A stretch of DNA of 38,374 bases from Methylobacter sp. BlB1 (lineage in GTDB: Bacteria > Pseudomonadota > Gammaproteobacteria > Methylococcales > Methylomonadaceae): positions 1 through 38,374 of the forward strand of contig NZ_JADMKV010000044.1 of the NCBI RefSeq assembly GCF_015476545.1, in the 5' to 3' direction. The notes under the pieces are model-generated. The model made no database searches, was not told where the DNA came from, and saw only the letters and a list, made by a program, of their open reading frames with translations. Shown here in pieces: positions 34,194 through 38,374 of this stretch. How positions within the stretch are numbered: the stretch's first letter is position 1; each line of letters begins with the position of its first letter. Made by a program: the position numbers and the translations under genes.

Positions 34194-34912
34194 ACCGCAT
34201 CGCTCGCGATGCCGGCGACAGAGAGGCCATGGCAGCTGATCACGCCGTTCGGTACAATGCCATAAAAGACATGCATCATTGCCTTATGACACGGCAAACC
34301 CAGGCCCAACAACTCAACACACTTGTCGACAGTGCGCTTTTAGCTCCGACCGACGAGACTCGCAAAAAGCTCAGGCAGCTTGCCGAAGCCAGTGAACCCG
34401 GGCCGCTGGCCGAGCGGATCCGCAGGCGCGCCACGCTGTTGGCCAGGCGGCGAAACGCTGACCGTACGCCTCTGTTACGCTTGCGCGATGAACTGATCCT
34501 GGCCGTCTATGCCGCTGAGGTACCGAAGGGGTGGAGCTGCGGTTGGGCAGATGGGGCGAGCTTTGAAGCTAACGGGCGCCAGCAAGCCGGTATCGGCGGC
34601 CTGCTGGTGGACAGTGACGGCCTGGTCATTGAACGTATAAGCCGATCGATAGGGGAGAAAGGCGCCTTCGCCGCTGAACTGGCCGCACTGGCAGTCGTCA
34701 TGCAATGCGCCACGGAAAGACAGCAAAAATGGCTATGGCTTTACACCGACAATCGGGGTTTGGTGCAGTTATGGGACGAACACCGCGGCGATAATCGGCT
34801 CAATGAGTTGCGCAGGCAGGCAGCAAGCCTGAAGCGGTTTATCCTTCGCGCTATCCCTCGCCTGCACAACCAGCCAGCCAATGCCCTGGCAAGGGCTGCG
34901 GTCCCACGGTAG
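34190..34912 (+). CDS. RNase H-fold protein with N-terminal extension and altered catalytic site
   Basis: The 240-residue protein has a charged, probably helical N-terminal region (1-112) without known domain, followed by an RNase HI-type domain. Asp121 (GWADGASFE), Glu163 (AAELAALAVV) and Asp187 (LYTDNRG) match three of the four catalytic acidic residues. The fourth is Asn231 in NQPANALA, where active enzymes have ADxLA. Residual activity or a nucleic-acid-binding role are both possible. It is coupled to the acetyltransferase by ATGA overlap; the reason for the pairing is not known. Confidence 0.75.
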   Translation: MNRIARDAGDREAMAADHAVRYNAIKDMHHCLMTRQTQAQQLNTLVDSALLAPTDETRKKLRQLAEASEPGPLAERIRRRATLLARRRNADRTPLLRLRDELILAVYAAEVPKGWSCGWADGASFEANGRQQAGIGGLLVDSDGLVIERISRSIGEKGAFAAELAALAVVMQCATERQQKWLWLYTDNRGLVQLWDEHRGDNRLNELRRQAASLKRFILRAIPRLHNQPANALARAAVPR

Positions 34913-34925
34913 ACACGGCGGATAT

Positions 34926-36083
34926 TCAGCGGGTTGCCAGCTCTTCCTCCAATTCCCTGACCAGCGTGGCGGCCACGGTTCTTAAGGAGCCGGTTTCCTG
35001 AAAAAGCCGACGTTGACGGAGATAGCTGGGTTTGTTGACAAGATGATTTTCCAGATGCCGCAGGTAGTCTGTGGTTCCCAGTTCAAGAGCGGTTGGAGCC
35101 AGCTTCTGGAAGGTCTCCTCAATCACTGCCTTGATAGGGCTGCTATGGTCTTGGTTATCGACAATATAGTCGGCATTCAGCCCCCAGCAGGAGGCGTTGA
35201 AATGATTCATCTTTTCCATCCACCAGTGCTGCGGAGGAAGATGGCCCAATGCTTTTTGTTCGTGGCAACGCAGGAGATAAACGATCAGGGTGTATGTCAA
35301 CGCCGCCATCATGATGTTCTCGCGGACAGTGGGCAGCGCATCCATCACCCTGACTTCAAGGGTGCCGAAGCCGGGGGAAGGGCGAAGATCCCAGTGGATA
35401 TCGCGGCAGATCAGGCTCAGCCCGGATTTACGGGTGTGGCTGAAGAATTCGGCAAAATCGCTCCAGGTACCGAAGCTTGGCGGCACGCCGTAATCTCTCA
35501 TTATCGCCAGAAATCGCTGACGGAATGAGGAACAACCGGTATCTTCTCCTTCCCAAAAAGGCGAGCTGGCCGATAATGCCAATAAGATGGGCAAATAGGG
35601 CTTGAGCAGGGTCATGACGGCAAGTGCCACATCGCCGGAAGGCATCCCTACATGGACATGCAGGGCGAAGGTTTTCAGCCGGCGCGACAGATAGCTCATC
35701 TTCTCCCCGATGGCGAGATAACGCGGCCGCGGGGTAATGCCGACCGGACGCCGGCAGAAAGGATGGGTGCCGGCGGTACAAAGGGCCATGCCCAGCGCAT
35801 CGCAACGTTCCTTCAACGTCCTGGCCAGCGACATCACATCCGCTTCCAATTCCCGGATGTTTGCGCATACCTTCGAGTTGATCTCAACGGAACATTGGGT
35901 CATTTCCGGCTTGATTGCCGGCGTTTCGGGATAGCTGTCCAACAGCGACGAGATGCCGTCCGTCAAGTCCAGCGTCAGAGGGTCCAGCAGCTGAAACTCG
36001 ATTTCGATGCCTAGCGTGGCATCGGCGCAAGCTTTGAACTCAATGTCCGGATGAGTTGTATGCTCAGGATTCTTCTTGGGCAT
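34926..36083 (-). CDS. YbdK-type carboxylate-amine ligase (GCS2 family)
   Basis: The 385-residue protein has the glutamate-cysteine ligase 2 architecture. An N-terminal GIEIEFQLLDP carries the metal-binding acidic residues, TQCSVEINS is followed by AGTHPF (around 104-109), and ALHVHVGMPSG is typical of the family. A later GFGTLEVRVMDALPT also matches. Members catalyse ATP-dependent amide bond formation to glutamate; the amine acceptor is unknown and need not be cysteine. The ATG at 36083 overlaps the end of the M20 gene by 20 bases, so the two are in one transcript. Confidence 0.85.
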   Translation of the reverse strand: MPKKNPEHTTHPDIEFKACADATLGIEIEFQLLDPLTLDLTDGISSLLDSYPETPAIKPEMTQCSVEINSKVCANIRELEADVMSLARTLKERCDALGMALCTAGTHPFCRRPVGITPRPRYLAIGEKMSYLSRRLKTFALHVHVGMPSGDVALAVMTLLKPYLPILLALSASSPFWEGEDTGCSSFRQRFLAIMRDYGVPPSFGTWSDFAEFFSHTRKSGLSLICRDIHWDLRPSPGFGTLEVRVMDALPTVRENIMMAALTYTLIVYLLRCHEQKALGHLPPQHWWMEKMNHFNASCWGLNADYIVDNQDHSSPIKAVIEETFQKLAPTALELGTTDYLRHLENHLVNKPSYLRQRRLFQETGSLRTVAATLVRELEEELATR

Positions 36084-37242
36084 AGGCTCTGATCGCTTCC
36101 CTGGCGACCTCGTCGAAGAAGGCCGCTCCGACCTTCAAGGCTTCTTCATCAAAATCAAAGGCGGGACTGTGCAAGGGGATATTTTCCCAGCCTTCGCGCC
36201 GGGCGCCGAAACGGACGTAACAGCCCGGGATTTGCTTGAGATAATAGGCGAAATCTTCTGCCCCCATGCTCGGATTATCGATAGGGACCAGTCCCTGCTG
36301 CCCGACCACCTTAAGCGCTGCGAGTCTGGCGATCTCTGCCTCTTGCTGGGTATTGACCACGGGCGGGTAGCCTTCCGAAATTTCCACATCGACGACCGCG
36401 TTATGCAGAGCGCCGGTCGCTTTCGCTATGCGCTTGAGTCCTTCGATGATGTGTCTTCGCACCGGGCGCTCGGTGGTTCGAATCGTGCCCTGTAAAATAG
36501 CATGCTCGGCAATGACGTTGGCCGCCGTGCCGGCCTGTACCTGGCCGATAGTCACCACCGAAGGGTGAAACGGGCTGATTTCTCGCGACACCAGGGTCTG
36601 CACCGCCATGATCAGCAAACCGGCGACCACTACGGCATCTACGGCCTCATGAGGCCGCGCGCCATGCCCGCCGCGCCCGCGTATCCGGATGGTGAACTTG
36701 TCGGACTGGGCGGTAATTGTGCCATGGGCGACCATGATCTCGCCCACCCTGAACTGGCGCATCACATGACCGCCGAAGATTGCTTTCACACGGTCGAGCG
36801 CCCCGGACTGGATCATCACTTTGGCGCCGCCCCCTCGCTCTTCGGCAGGCTGGAAAATTAGCACCACGCGGCCTGGCGGCGGGTTTTCCTTGAGCATGGC
36901 CGCCGCTCCCAGGAGCATGGACATATGGCCGTCGTGGCCGCACGCATGCATCCTGCCCGGATTGACAGAGGCAAAAGGCAGTCCGGTCGTCTCGTCGCCG
37001 GGCAGGCCGTCCATATCCGCCCGCAATGCAATCGTCGGGCCGTCGTCCTGACCAGTGATCTTGCCGACAATGCCGCCGCCCACGCCGCCATATTCAAAAG
37101 GAATATCCAGACGCCGCAGTTCCTCCATGATGACCAGCGCGGTTCTCTCCTCCTCAAACGCCAGCTCCGGGTAGCGATGGAAGGTCCTGCGCAGTTCCAC
37201 CATGCGGGGAAATATCGACTCAATCAATGTCAGCCGGCTCAT
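36064..37242 (-). CDS. M20-family amidohydrolase
   Basis: The 392-residue metallopeptidase-type enzyme has metal and catalytic motifs throughout: ALRADMDGLP (72-81), HACGHDGH (99-106), QPAEER (131-136) and FGGHVM (156-161), plus the C-terminal metal His in IPLHSPAFD. This set is that of hippurate or IAA-amino-acid hydrolase relatives, which hydrolyse N-acyl amino acid conjugates. GGGAGG is ideally placed before the ATG at 37242. It is coupled to the YbdK-type ligase, so this pair both makes and cleaves amide bonds; the metabolic purpose is not clear from sequence. Confidence 0.88.
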   Translation of the reverse strand: MSRLTLIESIFPRMVELRRTFHRYPELAFEEERTALVIMEELRRLDIPFEYGGVGGGIVGKITGQDDGPTIALRADMDGLPGDETTGLPFASVNPGRMHACGHDGHMSMLLGAAAMLKENPPPGRVVLIFQPAEERGGGAKVMIQSGALDRVKAIFGGHVMRQFRVGEIMVAHGTITAQSDKFTIRIRGRGGHGARPHEAVDAVVVAGLLIMAVQTLVSREISPFHPSVVTIGQVQAGTAANVIAEHAILQGTIRTTERPVRRHIIEGLKRIAKATGALHNAVVDVEISEGYPPVVNTQQEAEIARLAALKVVGQQGLVPIDNPSMGAEDFAYYLKQIPGCYVRFGARREGWENIPLHSPAFDFDEEALKVGAAFFDEVAREAIRAYAQEES

Positions 37243-37407
37243 AATCCTCCCACTGTCTTTCTATCTGAAAAATGAAGCTGTTGTTACGTTTGATTCAATT
37301 CACTGAGTAAGATTCCTCTAACGTTTAGACTCTGACCTATATCGTATAAATGTTGTGGATGGGACGAATACTAGGGTTGGCTTGCGTATGCGCCGATGCT
37401 GACTGAC

Positions 37408-37734
37408 TCAGACGGTAGTTACAACTTTGTATGCTTGTCCTATGTACATAGTTGTTTTTTCGAATAGTCCCATTTGAATTTCTTGAAATGCGTCCTCATG
37501 GGCTCTGTCGTATTTTGCAGAGTCTTCGTCCCAAAATGGATACTTCAGAGATGCATTAAGCATTTCAATCCGAGCAACATCAATTAGTGCTTGGGCTTCT
37601 GTCTGAGAATTAAGAATTAGCTCCTCTTCAGTTCCTCTATTCAATACTTCAATTACAACAGGATATTTTCGTTCCATTGCAATCTGCTTCATTGTATTTT
37701 TTAACGACGCGGGGAAAGGGATTATCGTACTCAT
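37408..37734 (-). CDS. downstream partner of Tse2-like toxin, probable antitoxin
   Basis: The 108-residue protein resembles no family I can name. It starts at an ATG overlapping the toxin stop (ATGA), the usual position of an immunity protein or antitoxin. It is mainly helical with some acidic clusters (FWDEDSAKYDRAHEDAFQE). The gene pair is AT-rich and at the window edge. The antitoxin role is inferred from position only; alternatives include a chaperone or unrelated helper. Confidence 0.5.
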   Translation of the reverse strand: MSTIIPFPASLKNTMKQIAMERKYPVVIEVLNRGTEEELILNSQTEAQALIDVARIEMLNASLKYPFWDEDSAKYDRAHEDAFQEIQMGLFEKTTMYIGQAYKVVTTV

Positions 37735-38165
37735 GATATTTTCACTCCAGTATATTCCATCATTTTTTCGAGTTCTTTTAGCTTTTCTACAAGTTCAGGT
37801 ACAGTCATCTTCTTCTTGACATTCACAAGTGGGTGATCGATAGAATTGTAATTAATCACCAGATCTTCAGGAAGAGTCTTGTCTCTAGGCAGTCGCCAAA
37901 CTTTTCCTCGTATCGGCAGATCTTTTAGTCGTTGCAGTGAGTTTGAAAAAGAGAGTCCTTTTGTTACATCGGGATAAACGACGTATTCTCCAAGGGTTTT
38001 ATCGAATAAGATTTTAAAGTCAGCGGGTCTTACGGATTCTGCTCCATTTTCGCTTTTGTACATCTTAGGAGAGGCTTCATTACCTCCTCCTCGATATAGG
38101 CCCTGCGGGGCATTTGCTTTTGTGTAGACATCCCAAATGTCTTCTCGGTCAATTTGAATATACAT
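37731..38165 (-). CDS. Tse2-like ADP-ribosyltransferase toxin
   Basis: The 144-residue product begins at the ATG 38165, with AGGACTGG upstream. The frame is open to a TTG at 38267, but no RBS supports that start. Central and C-terminal patterns match the Tse2 family: LYRGGG near residue 22, ESVRPADF, GLSFSNSLQRL, then GKVWRLPRDKTLPEDLVIN, and IDHPLVNVKKKMT near the end. Tse2 is a bacterial type VI effector and a free-standing toxin in other lineages. Here it has no T6SS genes nearby and is coupled to a downstream partner, so it looks like a toxin-antitoxin or toxin-immunity pair. The toxic activity is inferred from family. Confidence 0.6.
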   Translation of the reverse strand: MYIQIDREDIWDVYTKANAPQGLYRGGGNEASPKMYKSENGAESVRPADFKILFDKTLGEYVVYPDVTKGLSFSNSLQRLKDLPIRGKVWRLPRDKTLPEDLVINYNSIDHPLVNVKKKMTVPELVEKLKELEKMMEYTGVKIS

Positions 38166-38374
38166 TTCCAGTCCTGGTTTCGATTGGTTTGAAAAAAGTT
38201 CCGTACATCGAGTATTAGCTTTGAGATCATAGCAAAGCTTCTGTTCTATAGGGAATCCATCTTCCAAATTTTGCTGTCGTATTCTAACTTTTTTGTTATT
38301 CAGCTATTTATCAGTATATTAGGATAATGGTATGGACTCCTCCTCTTCCCTGCGGCATCACGATGTGCCAAAGT

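Overview
The window looks like chromosomal DNA of a gammaproteobacterium, possibly a methanotroph-like member of the Methylococcales. The evidence for that is a PEP-CTERM/VPLPA-type exported protein, an N-type F1Fo-ATPase operon next to a presumably separate housekeeping ATPase, an aryl-polyene (APE)-type operon, and a RAYT/REP element. No rRNA or tRNA gene or species marker is visible, so the assignment is inference. No tRNA, CRISPR array or complete IS with a DDE transposase was seen.

Layout. 1-5.4 kb is loosely packed: two SAM methyltransferases, a GC-rich exported LamG-domain protein, a MITE-like 178-bp inverted-repeat element, a group of palindromes, and an acyl-CoA-dehydrogenase-fold flavoenzyme. 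5.76-19.05 kb is an APE-type pigment operon read on the minus strand. In transcription order it holds a hotdog thioesterase, a LolA-like carrier, an MMPL exporter, (break), a halogenase-like flavoprotein, a DUF3261-type lipoprotein, a ketosynthase, a dehydratase, a ketoreductase, a second ketosynthase and a small lipoprotein. The break is filled by a plus-strand TauE/SafE permease and a minus-strand type II P-type ATPase resembling Na+/K+-ATPases. The operon head (acyl carrier proteins, aryl-AMP ligase, acyl/glycosyltransferases) is absent; only a 22-codon C-terminal tail and a 17-codon micro-ORF remain, next to an AT-rich Mrr-like restriction gene and a RAYT transposase between two inverted REP units.

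21-26 kb holds a helical phasin-like protein, an LCM/PPM-type methyltransferase, rnk, a membrane-tailed SDR and a GNAT enzyme. At 26.3-26.9 kb is the VPLPA-CTERM protein. 27.3-33.4 kb is a compact plus-strand N-ATPase operon (atpD-C-Q-B-E-F-A-G). It has three oddities: no atpR, a c-subunit with a broken Na+ site, and a Lys-to-Arg change in the alpha-subunit P-loop. Just downstream lie two perfect DnaA boxes facing each other. After that come a RimJ-like acetyltransferase coupled to an RNase H-fold protein, a YbdK-type ligase coupled to an M20 amidohydrolase, and, at the right edge, a Tse2-like ADP-ribosyltransferase toxin with a downstream partner that is probably its antitoxin.

How the genes work together: the APE genes would elongate and reduce an aryl polyene (two ketosynthases, reductase, dehydratase), possibly halogenate or hydroxylate it, and move it to the outer membrane (LolA/MMPL/lipoprotein). 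They need carrier protein and ligase from elsewhere. The N-ATPase genes are enough for a complete second ATPase apart from the missing AtpR.
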